DNA of 64,000 nt from SIG603 sp964370775 (GTDB lineage Bacteria > Bacillota > Clostridia > Oscillospirales > Acutalibacteraceae), in assembly GCA_964370775.1 (NCBI GenBank), contig CAYJKT010000009.1, positions 1-64,000 on the forward strand, given 5' to 3'. The translations under genes were made by a program, and so were the position numbers. Position 1 is the first letter of the stretch, and each line of letters starts with the position of its first letter. Below the pieces are notes generated by a model. That model saw only the letters and a program-made list of their open reading frames with translations. It was not told the origin of the DNA and searched no databases. Below, piece after piece: positions 24,963 through 33,305 of the stretch.

Positions 24963-24984
24963 GGACGGATGGTTACATCCGTCC
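24963..24984 (+). terminator. Hairpin after ftsZ
   Basis: An 8-bp perfect stem (GGACGGAT / ATCCGTCC) with a 6-base loop follows 11 bases after the ftsZ stop. There is no T run, so it may be a weak terminator or an mRNA stabiliser. Confidence 0.5.
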
Positions 24985-25000
24985 ATATATGCTTTATAAT
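24973..25000 (+). promoter_or_regulatory. Possible promoter of the VOC/fumarase-beta/CDF/GNAT group
   Basis: TTACAT (24973-24978) and a consensus TATAAT (24995-25000) are separated by 16 bases, with the -35 inside the hairpin after ftsZ. The VOC gene starts 23 bases after the -10. Confidence 0.5.
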
Positions 25001-25022
25001 AAAAATAGAGGAGAAAAGAACT

Positions 25023-25427
25023 ATGGCTAAAATTCAAGGAGTGCACCACATTGCACTAACACCAACACTAGAAAATTACGAGAGAACAGTAAGCTTCTAT
25101 AAAGATGTGCTAGGTTTTGAAGAAGTTAGAGGCTGGAAAAACGAAGATGGCAAAGGCGGAGTTGCTATGCTAAGTTGTGGCGATAACACTGTTATGGAGA
25201 TTATGAGCACAGGCAACACAGACAACATGGGTGACGGTGCGTTTGTACACGTAGCATTTGCCTGTGAGGAAGTTGATGTTGTTCTTGAAGACGTAAGAAA
25301 AGCAGGTTATGAGGTAACTATGGAGCCTAAAGATTTAACTTTACCAGCAACACCTCCATACCCTGTAAGAATTGCGTTCTTTAGAGGACCTATCGGCGAG
25401 CATATTGAGCTATTCAAGGTGTATTAA
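25023..25427 (+). CDS. VOC-superfamily (glyoxalase/dioxygenase-like) protein
   Basis: The 134-residue product has the paired beta-alpha-beta-beta-beta layout of vicinal-oxygen-chelate proteins. Likely metal ligands are the His in GVHHIALTP near the N-terminus, Glu in VMEIMSTG, His in FVHVAFAC and Glu in GEHIELFKVY at the end, the positions used by glyoxalase I and methylmalonyl-CoA epimerase. The substrate cannot be assigned. AGGAG is 12 bases before ATG 25023; the earlier in-frame ATG lies in the ftsZ hairpin and gives non-family residues. The next gene starts 2 bases after its stop, so they form an operon. Confidence 0.85.
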   Translation: MAKIQGVHHIALTPTLENYERTVSFYKDVLGFEEVRGWKNEDGKGGVAMLSCGDNTVMEIMSTGNTDNMGDGAFVHVAFACEEVDVVLEDVRKAGYEVTMEPKDLTLPATPPYPVRIAFFRGPIGEHIELFKVY

Positions 25428-25429
25428 TT

Positions 25430-25954
25430 GTGGAAATCAAAGTAAATACTGCTGATATTGAAAAAGTAGCACCTACACTGAAAGCAGGCGACAGAGTTTT
25501 GCTTTCAGGTACAGTGTATACTTCAAGAGATGCGGCACATAAGAGAATTAACGAAAGTCTTGATAAAAATGAAGCCTTACCGTATAATTTAGAAAACGCT
25601 TGCATATACTATGCTGGGCCTACTCCAACTCCAGAGGGTCTAGCAATAGGTTCATGTGGCCCTACTACTAGTGTGAGAATGGACCCATATAGCCCAAGGT
25701 TTTTGGATTTAGGGCTAAAATGCATGATAGGCAAGGGCAAAAGAAGCAGTGAAGTGATAGATGCAATTGTTAGAAATAATGCAGTTTATCTATGTGCGTT
25801 AGGTGGAGCTGGCGCATTAGCTGCCAAGTGCATAACTGATGTTGAGGTAATTGCGTATCAAGATTTAGGTTGTGAATCAGTAAAAAAATTGACGTTTAAA
25901 GATTTTCCACTGATTGTGGCTATAGACAGCACAGGCAAGAGCATAGTTGTTTAA
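25430..25954 (+). CDS. Fumarate hydratase/L(+)-tartrate dehydratase beta-subunit-like protein (orphan)
   Basis: The 174-residue product matches the C-terminal/beta subunit of class I iron-sulfur hydro-lyases (fumarase, tartrate dehydratase). Seen motifs: LLSGTVYTSRDAAHKRI, YYAGPTPTPEGLAIGSCGPTTS.RMD (split: YYAGPTPT, IGSCGPTTSVRMD), MIGKGKRS and ALGGAGALAAKCI. In known enzymes this subunit supplies substrate-binding residues, while the alpha subunit holds the 4Fe-4S cluster. No alpha-subunit gene is adjacent; the neighbour upstream is a VOC gene. The start is GTG. It may pair with an alpha subunit encoded elsewhere. Confidence 0.88.
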   Translation: MEIKVNTADIEKVAPTLKAGDRVLLSGTVYTSRDAAHKRINESLDKNEALPYNLENACIYYAGPTPTPEGLAIGSCGPTTSVRMDPYSPRFLDLGLKCMIGKGKRSSEVIDAIVRNNAVYLCALGGAGALAAKCITDVEVIAYQDLGCESVKKLTFKDFPLIVAIDSTGKSIVV

Positions 25955-25969
25955 GTTAGGAGAATTTTT

Positions 25970-27130
25970 TTGACAAACATTTTAATTAAGACTTTTATTA
26001 AGAATTATAAAGATACTGGGAATTCAAAAGTAAGAGAAGCCTACGGAAAATTTGCAGGAATAGTTGGGATTATATCAAATATCGTACTATTCCTGTTTAA
26101 AATTGCTGTAGGTTTATTGTCGTCATCTATGTCAGTTATTGCAGATGCAATGAACAATTTATCGGACTTTGCTTCGTCTATAATCACTTTGGTAGGCTTT
26201 AAACTTGCCGGCAAACCTGCAGATGAAGAACATCCGTTTGGTCACGCAAGAATTGAATACATAACAGGTATAATTATATCTTTTGTGATTGTGATTATCG
26301 GCTGGCAATTAGGTGTAAGCTCTTATGATAAGATTATTAATCCTGAGCCTACTGATTTTGGCATTGCTGTTTACGTAGTTCTTTTTTGTTCTATCTTTGT
26401 TAAGATATGGCAAGGTTTTTTCTATAAAAAAATAGGCAATGCAATTAATTCAAAAACCGTTCTTGCAACATCAAAAGACAGTTTAAATGACGTTATAGCA
26501 TCTACAGCCGTACTTGTATCAGCGCTTATTTCAGTATTAATCAATGTTAGTTTAGATGCTTACATGGGTTTAGCAGTCGCTTTATACATTGTTTATTCAG
26601 GCGTAATGCTTATAATAGAGACATCAAAACCGTTGCTTGGCGAAGCTACTGATAAGGAGCTTGTAAACGAGATTAAGCAAAAAGTTTTATCTTATGACGG
26701 AATTATAGGTGTGCATGATTTAGTTGTGCATGATTATGGTGCTGGAGTTTGTTTTGCATCTGTTCATTGTGAGATTGATGCTGAGGAAGACCTCTTAAAA
26801 AGTCACGATTTGATTGATGGAATTGAGCGAGACTTTAGACGAGAAAAGAATATACAAATTGTAATTCACATGGACCCAATTATTACAACTGACGAAAAAG
26901 CGAATGAACTGAAAGCTAGAATTGAAGCATTGCTTGATGCAGTGTACCCAAATTTTACTGTGCATGACTTTAGAGTTGTGTGGGGATATAGTGTATCAAA
27001 CGTTATTTTTGACATAGAAGTGCCTTTTACTGAGCCTAAAAAAGACGAAGAAATTGTAGAAGTTCTATGTAAAATAGTAAAGACACTTGGTAGCACATAT
27101 AATTGCATTATTGAGGTAGATAGAATTTAG
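25970..27130 (+). CDS. Cation diffusion facilitator (CDF) family metal transporter
   Basis: CDF proteins export divalent metals in exchange for protons. The 386-residue product has six membrane helices in the first two thirds and a long cytoplasmic C-terminal domain with two metallochaperone-like parts (VHDLVVHDYGAG, VVIHMDPI-like IVIHMDPI). The metal-site helices read DAMNNLSD in TM2 and KDSLNDV in TM5, so Asn/Asp positions replace the His common in zinc-type members, hinting at a different metal such as Mn; this is inference. The start is TTG at 25970, with AGGAG 7 bases upstream and no nearby in-frame ATG. Confidence 0.9.
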   Translation: MTNILIKTFIKNYKDTGNSKVREAYGKFAGIVGIISNIVLFLFKIAVGLLSSSMSVIADAMNNLSDFASSIITLVGFKLAGKPADEEHPFGHARIEYITGIIISFVIVIIGWQLGVSSYDKIINPEPTDFGIAVYVVLFCSIFVKIWQGFFYKKIGNAINSKTVLATSKDSLNDVIASTAVLVSALISVLINVSLDAYMGLAVALYIVYSGVMLIIETSKPLLGEATDKELVNEIKQKVLSYDGIIGVHDLVVHDYGAGVCFASVHCEIDAEEDLLKSHDLIDGIERDFRREKNIQIVIHMDPIITTDEKANELKARIEALLDAVYPNFTVHDFRVVWGYSVSNVIFDIEVPFTEPKKDEEIVEVLCKIVKTLGSTYNCIIEVDRI

Positions 27131-27589
27131 ATGTTGATTAGAAGGTATAAATCGAAGGATATAGAAAACTTGGCACGGCTATTTTATAATACTGTTCATA
27201 CAGTTAATATAAGAGATTATAGTTTAGAACAAGTAAATGTGTGGGCAAGTGGTAATGTCGATACCAAAAAATGGGACGATAATTACACGGAAACGTATAC
27301 TATAGTAGCCGAGATAGATAATGATATTGTAGGGTTTGGAAACATAGACATAGACGGTTATCTTGATATGCTATATGTGCACAAAGATTATCAAAACCAA
27401 GGTATTGCTACAGAAATAGTAAATAATTTAGAAGCGTATGCAAAAGAAAATAGGGTAGAAGCTATAACTACATTTGCATCTATAACTGCTCTACCTTTCT
27501 TTGAAAAAAGAGGATACAAAAAAGTAAAAGAAAACACCGTGAAAATCGACGGTGTAAGAATGATTAATTATTATATGGAAAAATTGTAG
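27131..27589 (+). CDS. GNAT-family N-acetyltransferase
   Basis: The 152-residue product has the GNAT core: acetyl-CoA loop DMLYVHKDYQNQGIATEIVNNL (split: LDMLYVHKDYQNQGIATEI) and the C-terminal PFFEKRGYKKVKE strand. The N-terminus (IRRYKSKDIENLARLFYNTVHTVN) is like the YafP subfamily. The acceptor is unknown. It begins immediately after the CDF stop codon, so it is cotranscribed with the transporter; no obvious ribosome binding site of its own is seen beyond the coupled start. Confidence 0.85.
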   Translation: MLIRRYKSKDIENLARLFYNTVHTVNIRDYSLEQVNVWASGNVDTKKWDDNYTETYTIVAEIDNDIVGFGNIDIDGYLDMLYVHKDYQNQGIATEIVNNLEAYAKENRVEAITTFASITALPFFEKRGYKKVKENTVKIDGVRMINYYMEKL

Positions 27590-27611
27590 AGGGCACCTAC
27601 ATGTTCGCCCG
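27585..27611. repeat. Degenerate GTAGGGGCGA-type repeat
   Basis: TGTAGAGGGCACCTACATGTTCGCCCG is a decayed relative of the intergenic repeats at 1435-1513 and 22569-22717. It overlaps the stop codon of the GNAT gene. Confidence 0.5.
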
Positions 27612-27615
27612 AATA

Positions 27616-27646
27616 ACAAACACTATCAATGCTTGATAGTGTTTGT
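27616..27646. terminator. Bidirectional terminator between convergent genes
   Basis: A perfect 14-bp stem (ACAAACACTATCAA / TTGATAGTGTTTGT) has a 3-base loop. T-rich sequence follows on the plus strand. The stop codon of the minus-strand hydrolase falls inside the stem. Confidence 0.85.
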
Positions 27647-28615
27647 TTGTTTATTTACACTCGGACATATTAGAGTAGATTTTTCCATTGTTTTTTGTAG
27701 CCAACTTTCAATATCAGCGTGAACCTCTTGCTTATTGTATTCATTTAGCATTTCATGCCTAGCGTTAGGATATAGCTTCAATTCAACACTTTCCACACCC
27801 TCGTCGCTGAGCTTGTCGTAAATATACTGAGGTCCTACACCGTAAGCACCTACAGGGTCTTCCATTCCTGAGAAAATATATGTAGATAAATTCTTAGGAA
27901 AAAGAGTGTACCATTTCGGCGTGTTAACTCTGGTTAGCATATTGAAAAGGGTGTTATATGAAGAAACAGAAAAGGTGAAGTTGCAGTATTCGTCTGTGCT
28001 ATGGTTTTTTGCTACTTCTGGCACACTACACACCCAGTCGCTTGTTGTTGTAGGATTTTGTATCTTAGCCAAAAAACTAGCAGAAGCGAGTTTATAGACT
28101 TTGTCAGATACAAAATCTTCGCCACGTGAACGAGCAATAGAGATAGAAAGGAACTTAGCATAAGATATAGGAGTACCACCCTTAGATGTTCCACTCATAA
28201 TAAAACCGTTAATGTTTTGGTGGTATTTAACTACATACAACCTAGCCAAAAAAGACCCCATGCTGTGCCCTAGCAAAAACCAAGGAACGTCTGGTAGATG
28301 ATTTTTAGCTTCTTTTCTGAAATTTTCTATATCGCTTACAAGAATATTTTCGTAACTCAAACCACCAAAGTGACCAAGCTGTTGGTTGTTGCGTTTTGCT
28401 GTGTTTTTGTGCCCTAGTAGGTCGTGCCCACATACAGCATAGCCACGTTCACAAAACCACTCAGCAGTGTGTTCATAACGTTCAATATATTCGCACATAC
28501 CATGAACTATTTGAATAACAGCTTTGATTTTGCCACTGTTTTCAGGCAACCAAAGCACACCCCAACATGCAGTATCTTCCCTTGCTGAACGAAAAATAAT
28601 CTCTTTTTTAACCAT
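27626..28615 (-). CDS. Alpha/beta hydrolase, monoacylglycerol lipase-like (serine aminopeptidase S33 type)
   Basis: The 329-residue product has the alpha/beta-hydrolase fold with an oxyanion region IVHGMCEYIERYEHTAEWF (about 33-51), the nucleophile elbow LLGHSMGSFLARL (Ser about 117), a late acid (SGMEDPVG) and catalytic His in PNARHEMLNE. Such proteins hydrolyse lysophospholipids or monoacylglycerols; they have no signal peptide, so it is cytoplasmic. The start codon is 2 bases after the upstream acetyltransferase stop, within an operon with prmA. The last codons lie in the terminator hairpin. The substrate is not known. Confidence 0.88.
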   Translation of the reverse strand: MVKKEIIFRSAREDTACWGVLWLPENSGKIKAVIQIVHGMCEYIERYEHTAEWFCERGYAVCGHDLLGHKNTAKRNNQQLGHFGGLSYENILVSDIENFRKEAKNHLPDVPWFLLGHSMGSFLARLYVVKYHQNINGFIMSGTSKGGTPISYAKFLSISIARSRGEDFVSDKVYKLASASFLAKIQNPTTTSDWVCSVPEVAKNHSTDEYCNFTFSVSSYNTLFNMLTRVNTPKWYTLFPKNLSTYIFSGMEDPVGAYGVGPQYIYDKLSDEGVESVELKLYPNARHEMLNEYNKQEVHADIESWLQKTMEKSTLICPSVNKQTNTIKH

Positions 28616-28617
28616 AA

Positions 28618-29667
28618 TTATCCCTCTGATTTTAAACTTAAGGTAACGAAGTTAATTAAGACAGTGTTGTACTCCTCTGTTGTATTAGAGATAACTTCAC
28701 CACCATGATTTTTAATAATTCCAATTCCACGAGTATTTGCAGCTGCAATTTTGATAGTTACTTCGCCTGTGTAATTAAATTTTTCTCTAGCAAACTGAAT
28801 AGACTGCATAACAAAACTTTTTGTGTAACCTCTACCCATTTTAGTAGGGTTAATTCTAAAGCCTACTTGCAAAATTCCGTCTATATACATGTAGTTATAT
28901 AGTCCGAAAAAGGTACCGAAAGAATCGTAAACAGCATAATATTCTAGTCCGTTACTTTTTTCAATTATATCATTAACTGCCTGCTCGTAATTATTTATAG
29001 GGCAGTTATATACGCTCATAGCACCTAGATATTTCCACTCTAAACATGCATAAGCATTCTCCGTGCTCATTTTAACCACGCTGAACTCCTCGTCTTGCTC
29101 CCAGTCTTCTGAGTGGTTGACTTTTCTGTTAACAGAGAACTCAGCAGGAACCATAGAGTACACTGCGCTGTCTAAAATCTTGCCGTCATACTGGCGAACT
29201 GAAGCTTTTCTTAAAGTGCCTTCATACGTAAAACCACACTTTTCAATTACTCGTTTTGATTGATTATTAAAAGTGTAATGCCTAACAGTAAGCATATCAG
29301 CACGTAATTCCTCAAAAGCGTATCTTATCACTTCTTTGCATGCTTCATACATATAACCTCTGCCCCAATATTTGGAGTCAAGTACATATCCTAGGTTAAA
29401 AACACCTTTTACATTAGGCCGGTAAGAGTCGCCCTCGTGCAGTCCAATACTGCCAAGAAGTTTGCCACCTTCTTTTAAAACAACAGCCCAAATTTCTTCG
29501 TTCTTTATAAATCGTCTTAATATGTGCTTGCTTTCATTTATGTTTTCGTGTGGTTTCCAACCAGCACTAGGGCCTATTTTTGGGTTTTTACAGTATTCAT
29601 AAAACGCGTCTAAATCGGTATCTTTAAACGCTCTTAATATTAATCTGTCTGTAACCAGTTTTTTCAT
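28618..29667 (-). CDS. Fusion of two GNAT acetyltransferase domains
   Basis: The 349-residue product has a RimJ/RimL-like GNAT domain at about 1-175 (LVTDRLILRAFKDTDLDAF, LGYVLDSKYWGRGYMYEA, RVIEKCGFTYEGTLRK) joined to a second, divergent GNAT-like domain at about 185-345 (GFRINPTKMGRGYTKSFV, ANTRGIGIIKNHGGEV). The first resembles enzymes that acetylate protein N-termini or small amines. ATG at 29667 begins one base after the prmA stop, with AGAGG upstream; an in-frame ATG 21 bases earlier would overlap prmA and is rejected. It is probably cotranscribed with prmA. Targets unknown. Confidence 0.82.
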   Translation of the reverse strand: MKKLVTDRLILRAFKDTDLDAFYEYCKNPKIGPSAGWKPHENINESKHILRRFIKNEEIWAVVLKEGGKLLGSIGLHEGDSYRPNVKGVFNLGYVLDSKYWGRGYMYEACKEVIRYAFEELRADMLTVRHYTFNNQSKRVIEKCGFTYEGTLRKASVRQYDGKILDSAVYSMVPAEFSVNRKVNHSEDWEQDEEFSVVKMSTENAYACLEWKYLGAMSVYNCPINNYEQAVNDIIEKSNGLEYYAVYDSFGTFFGLYNYMYIDGILQVGFRINPTKMGRGYTKSFVMQSIQFAREKFNYTGEVTIKIAAANTRGIGIIKNHGGEVISNTTEEYNTVLINFVTLSLKSEG

Positions 29668-29668
29668 T

Positions 29669-30595
29669 TTATTTTCCTCTAAAGGCAATTGCTACCCAGC
29701 CTTTTTCTTCTCTACGCTCGATAATCTCAAATTTTTCACTTAGCTTATACAATACGTCATCTTCACGAGTGTCAATAACTCCACTGATAATAAATATGCT
29801 GTCTTTATCCATAAAATCTGTAACGCTGTCGCAAAGCATGATTATAACATCTGCCACAATGTTTGCAAGCACAATGTTAAATGTACCACTGATTTTATCA
29901 GTCAAGTTGCCACAAACACCTGTGAATTTATCTTCAACCTTGTTAATTTTTGCATTTTCTATTGCAGTTTTTACAGCAAGTGCGTCAATATCAACACCTG
30001 TTGCATTATTCGCTCCTAGAAGTATACTTGCTACTGAAAGTATACCACTTCCACAGCCTATGTCAAGTACGTTGTCATTTTTATTTATATATTTCTCCAA
30101 TAATTCCATGCAAAGCCTTGTGGTTTCATGAGTTCCTGTGCCAAATGCTAAACCAGGTTCTAAATCTAAAACCACTCGACCCTCAGTGTCAGTTGCGTCC
30201 TCCCAAATTGGACGAATTAACAGCTTATCACCTACTTTGATAGGCTTAAAATATTTCTTCCAGTTATTTATCCAGTCTTCTTCTTTGCAACCAACCATGC
30301 TAATTTCATGTGTGATACCCTCTGCGCTATATCTCTCTTTTAGAAAAGACACAGCTTCTGCTGGGTTTTCTTCTGGGCTGATATAGATATGGATAATACC
30401 TTTTGTTCTGTCTTTTTTAAGCAAATCTTCGTCAATTAAATTTATATGAGCAATTTCAAGCGTTTCTGCTTCTAAATTCGAGTAATCTTCAATATAAATT
30501 CCATAGGGGACTACCATGTTAGCGATATTACCTGCTGTGTCTATATCCTTACTATTTATTTCAATTATAATTTCTGTCCATTCTGATGTTATCAT
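29669..30595 (-). CDS. prmA: Ribosomal protein L11 methyltransferase
   Basis: PrmA trimethylates residues of ribosomal protein L11. The 308-residue product begins MITSEWTEIIIEIN, typical of the family; ATG 30595 is preceded by AAGGAAG. SAM-binding motifs are clear: FGTGTHETTRLCMELLE, NVLDIGCGSGILSVASILLGA (split: VLDIGCGSGILS) and IVLANIVADVI (NIxA). A longer reading frame reaches 30709 but the extra residues are not family-like. It leads a minus-strand operon with the double GNAT and the hydrolase and faces the divergent flippase gene. Confidence 0.94.
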   Translation of the reverse strand: MITSEWTEIIIEINSKDIDTAGNIANMVVPYGIYIEDYSNLEAETLEIAHINLIDEDLLKKDRTKGIIHIYISPEENPAEAVSFLKERYSAEGITHEISMVGCKEEDWINNWKKYFKPIKVGDKLLIRPIWEDATDTEGRVVLDLEPGLAFGTGTHETTRLCMELLEKYINKNDNVLDIGCGSGILSVASILLGANNATGVDIDALAVKTAIENAKINKVEDKFTGVCGNLTDKISGTFNIVLANIVADVIIMLCDSVTDFMDKDSIFIISGVIDTREDDVLYKLSEKFEIIERREEKGWVAIAFRGK

Positions 30596-30674
30596 GTTGT
30601 ACTTCCTTTCAGTTCCATTATCTATATTATAATTGATTTTTAGTCTTCTTACAAGTAATAGAACGGAGAAATTT

Positions 30675-32162
30675 ATGAATAAGAGAAATTTTTTGTTACA
30701 AGGAGGCATTTTAACAGCTATTTCATTGGTTATGAGAAGTGGGGGAATGTATTATCGGTCATATTTAAGTGGATATATGGGTGCAGAGGGGCTTGGTTTA
30801 TATCAACTGATTTTTTCTGTATTTGTGCTTGCAATAACGCTTTCTACCTCTGGAATTAGTCTTGCTGTTACAAGGCTTGTGAGTGCTGCAATTGCAAAAA
30901 ATCAAAGAAATAAAATTAAGTCCATAGTAAAAAAATGTTTGCTGTTTTCACTAGCGTTAAGCCTGTTTATTTCATGTGTGTTCTTTTTTTTCTCTGACTT
31001 TTTAGCTGTGTTGTTTTTATCCAACAGTGAAGCAGGGGAGAGCTTGCGGATACTTGGTATAGGTTTGCCGTTTATGGCATTGTGTACGAGTATGAGAGGA
31101 TATTTCTTGTCGGTAGATGAAAGCATAACTTGCATGGTTGCAGAATTTTTTGAACAAATTTTCACTATAGGAATAACCATAGCTATATTTACAGTTATGC
31201 CATTTGAAAGTATTGAACAAGCTTGTGTTTATGCTATGATTGCTTCAACAATAGGCGAGATGATTTCATTCTTAATAGATATTATCGCTTGTAAATTTAG
31301 CCTTAAAAAGCATACTCCAAAAGATAAAAAAGAAGCTAAACACGTCTTTAAAGCACTGGGTCATATTGCATTACCTTGCACCATGAGCACAGCTGTTAGA
31401 AGCCTTTTGAACACATGCGAAAATATTTTAATACCAAACAGATTAAGAGCTGGTGGTGCAAGCTATAGCTTGTCTATGGAGCAGTATGGGCTAATTCATG
31501 GAATGGCAGTGCCAATGCTATATTTTCCAACAGCTATTATATACTCATTTGCATTTTTGTTGATACCTAAAATATGCAAAGAGTTTGAAAAAGGGCACAA
31601 AAAAGCAGTAGCATACATAACCGGAAAAGCTGTTATGACTGCTACGAACTTTGGTATAATAAGCTTTGTGTTCTTTTTTAACTTTAGTAATTTGTTGTCT
31701 AAAGTGGTGTATAGCAATGAAGAAGCAGGAGCGCTTATCAAAATACTATCCCCGTTGCTACCGTTGATATGTTTGGATATAGTGATAGATTGTCTGTTAA
31801 AAGGTTTAGACCAACAGATACACACCATGAAGCTGAATATTGTAGACTCTGGCTTGAGAGTGCTTTTTATATGGCTGTTTTTAAGTAGCTTTGGGATAGA
31901 CAGCTATGTGGTCATAATATTTTTTAGCACAGTTTTTAATGCAAGTTTGAGTATGCATAAATTAATTCATGTAACAAATATGAGTTTGAGCATTTTTAAG
32001 GACACAATTATAAGACTACCTATAGCGTTTGTATCTGTATATATTGCAAGCACTGTTAATGTAACAGAAAACGAAACTGCAAGGCTTATTATAAGTCTTG
32101 CAGTGAGTTACGGAATATATTACGCAGTGGATTTTGTTATTAAGAGATTTAGGAAAGTTTAA
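30675..32162 (+). CDS. SpoVB/MurJ-like MATE-fold lipid flippase
   Basis: The 495-residue product has about 14 membrane helices and the MOP-superfamily layout of stage V sporulation protein B and other polysaccharide flippases (RNFLLQGGILTAISLVMR, GAEGLGLYQLIFSVF, YSLSMEQYGLIHGMAVPML). Members move lipid-linked oligosaccharides or lipid II across the membrane. GGAG is 8 bases before ATG 30675; a longer in-frame start at 30633 lies in the divergent promoter region. Whether it serves sporulation or vegetative wall synthesis cannot be decided from sequence alone. Confidence 0.88.
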   Translation: MNKRNFLLQGGILTAISLVMRSGGMYYRSYLSGYMGAEGLGLYQLIFSVFVLAITLSTSGISLAVTRLVSAAIAKNQRNKIKSIVKKCLLFSLALSLFISCVFFFFSDFLAVLFLSNSEAGESLRILGIGLPFMALCTSMRGYFLSVDESITCMVAEFFEQIFTIGITIAIFTVMPFESIEQACVYAMIASTIGEMISFLIDIIACKFSLKKHTPKDKKEAKHVFKALGHIALPCTMSTAVRSLLNTCENILIPNRLRAGGASYSLSMEQYGLIHGMAVPMLYFPTAIIYSFAFLLIPKICKEFEKGHKKAVAYITGKAVMTATNFGIISFVFFFNFSNLLSKVVYSNEEAGALIKILSPLLPLICLDIVIDCLLKGLDQQIHTMKLNIVDSGLRVLFIWLFLSSFGIDSYVVIIFFSTVFNASLSMHKLIHVTNMSLSIFKDTIIRLPIAFVSVYIASTVNVTENETARLIISLAVSYGIYYAVDFVIKRFRKV

Positions 32163-32173
32163 TATCCCTCAGG

Positions 32174-33241
32174 TTAAACTTTATGAGGATATTGCAAAGC
32201 AATTCGGTTTTCTGGGTTAGTATCTGTAATGTATAAAACAATTAAGAAAAACAGTTCCAAAGGTTTCATTAAGATATAGATAATATCTGCAATTATCAAT
32301 GATTTAATGTGCTTACCTATCGGATAGCCTACTTTATCATAAATACCTCTAGTGATTTTGTGTAGTCTAGGCGTTTTCTCCTCTAGTATTTGTTCAAAAG
32401 CGTTAGCAATACACAGTTGACGGTTAACGACAACACGGTGTCCGTGTCGCACACCAGTACGCAGAGGTCTAACAATTTTACGGTGCCCACTAGCAGCTAC
32501 TGTGCAAAGGTAATGTTCGTCGTACTGTATGTTCTGTGGTGCAGTTTGTTGTGACATTGTCCAATCAGCAGTGTTAGTCCATGCTTTAATAATGCTGTCA
32601 GGTTCTTGCCCAAATAAAGTTAGCACAATAATGATTAATCCAAGTAAAGGTAGTAATAAAACTAAAGCCACCAAAGGCAGTTTATTAGCTTTTGTGAATA
32701 ACTTAGATAATTTTTTGTATTTGTAACTTACCTCATTATTTTTAATTAATGTGTCTATATCAGATACTAAAAGATAAATAGTTTTTATAAAAATAATTAT
32801 AACATTAAATGGAAATAACACTAAAATAAAATTAGAAAAAGTTTGAATACACCACAAAGTACAGATAATTATTCCACAATAAAGTGTAGCAACTCCCACT
32901 GCTAACAGCAATGGGGGTTGCTTTTTGTGTGATGAAAAACGAATAAATACGTAGCCTATAAGTGAAAAAAGTGCAAGTATAATTATAGTAGGGAATGAGC
33001 CTAAATCTACAATACTATGCTCTTGTCCGTTATATAACTGGGTATCCCACGGAAGAAACAAGATTTCTTCAAAACTTATGTAGGCATAAAGAGTGATTGC
33101 TCCAATAAATATAGCTACTAGCTCAACATGTTTTTCATATTTTTTAGATGTTTTATTTAGTAGAGTAAATAAAAAGCAATACAAATTCCAAATAGTTAAT
33201 GGAATTGGGACGATAAATAGGAATATAAAAATTAGTTGCAT
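32174..33241 (-). CDS. Membrane protein of unknown function (DUF6688-like)
   Basis: The 355-residue product has about five to six membrane segments in the first 220 residues and a conserved-looking hydrophilic C-terminal half (HYLCTVAASGHRKIVRP, VVVNRQLCIANAFEQIL, GIYDKVGYPIGKHIK). That block is like proteins I recall from Firmicutes and Bacteroidetes placed in DUF6688; no function is known. ATG 33241 has GGTGAT upstream; TTG/GTG in-frame candidates lie slightly earlier. It is the last gene of a minus-strand group after glycerate kinase and the arylsulfotransferase-like lipoprotein. Confidence 0.65.
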   Translation of the reverse strand: MQLIFIFLFIVPIPLTIWNLYCFLFTLLNKTSKKYEKHVELVAIFIGAITLYAYISFEEILFLPWDTQLYNGQEHSIVDLGSFPTIIILALFSLIGYVFIRFSSHKKQPPLLLAVGVATLYCGIIICTLWCIQTFSNFILVLFPFNVIIIFIKTIYLLVSDIDTLIKNNEVSYKYKKLSKLFTKANKLPLVALVLLLPLLGLIIIVLTLFGQEPDSIIKAWTNTADWTMSQQTAPQNIQYDEHYLCTVAASGHRKIVRPLRTGVRHGHRVVVNRQLCIANAFEQILEEKTPRLHKITRGIYDKVGYPIGKHIKSLIIADIIYILMKPLELFFLIVLYITDTNPENRIALQYPHKV

Positions 33242-33305
33242 AAAAATTATCACCAAAAGAAATTTATAAGTTCAAGGAGTTCTTACTATAGGGAGTGTCA
33301 GTTGA

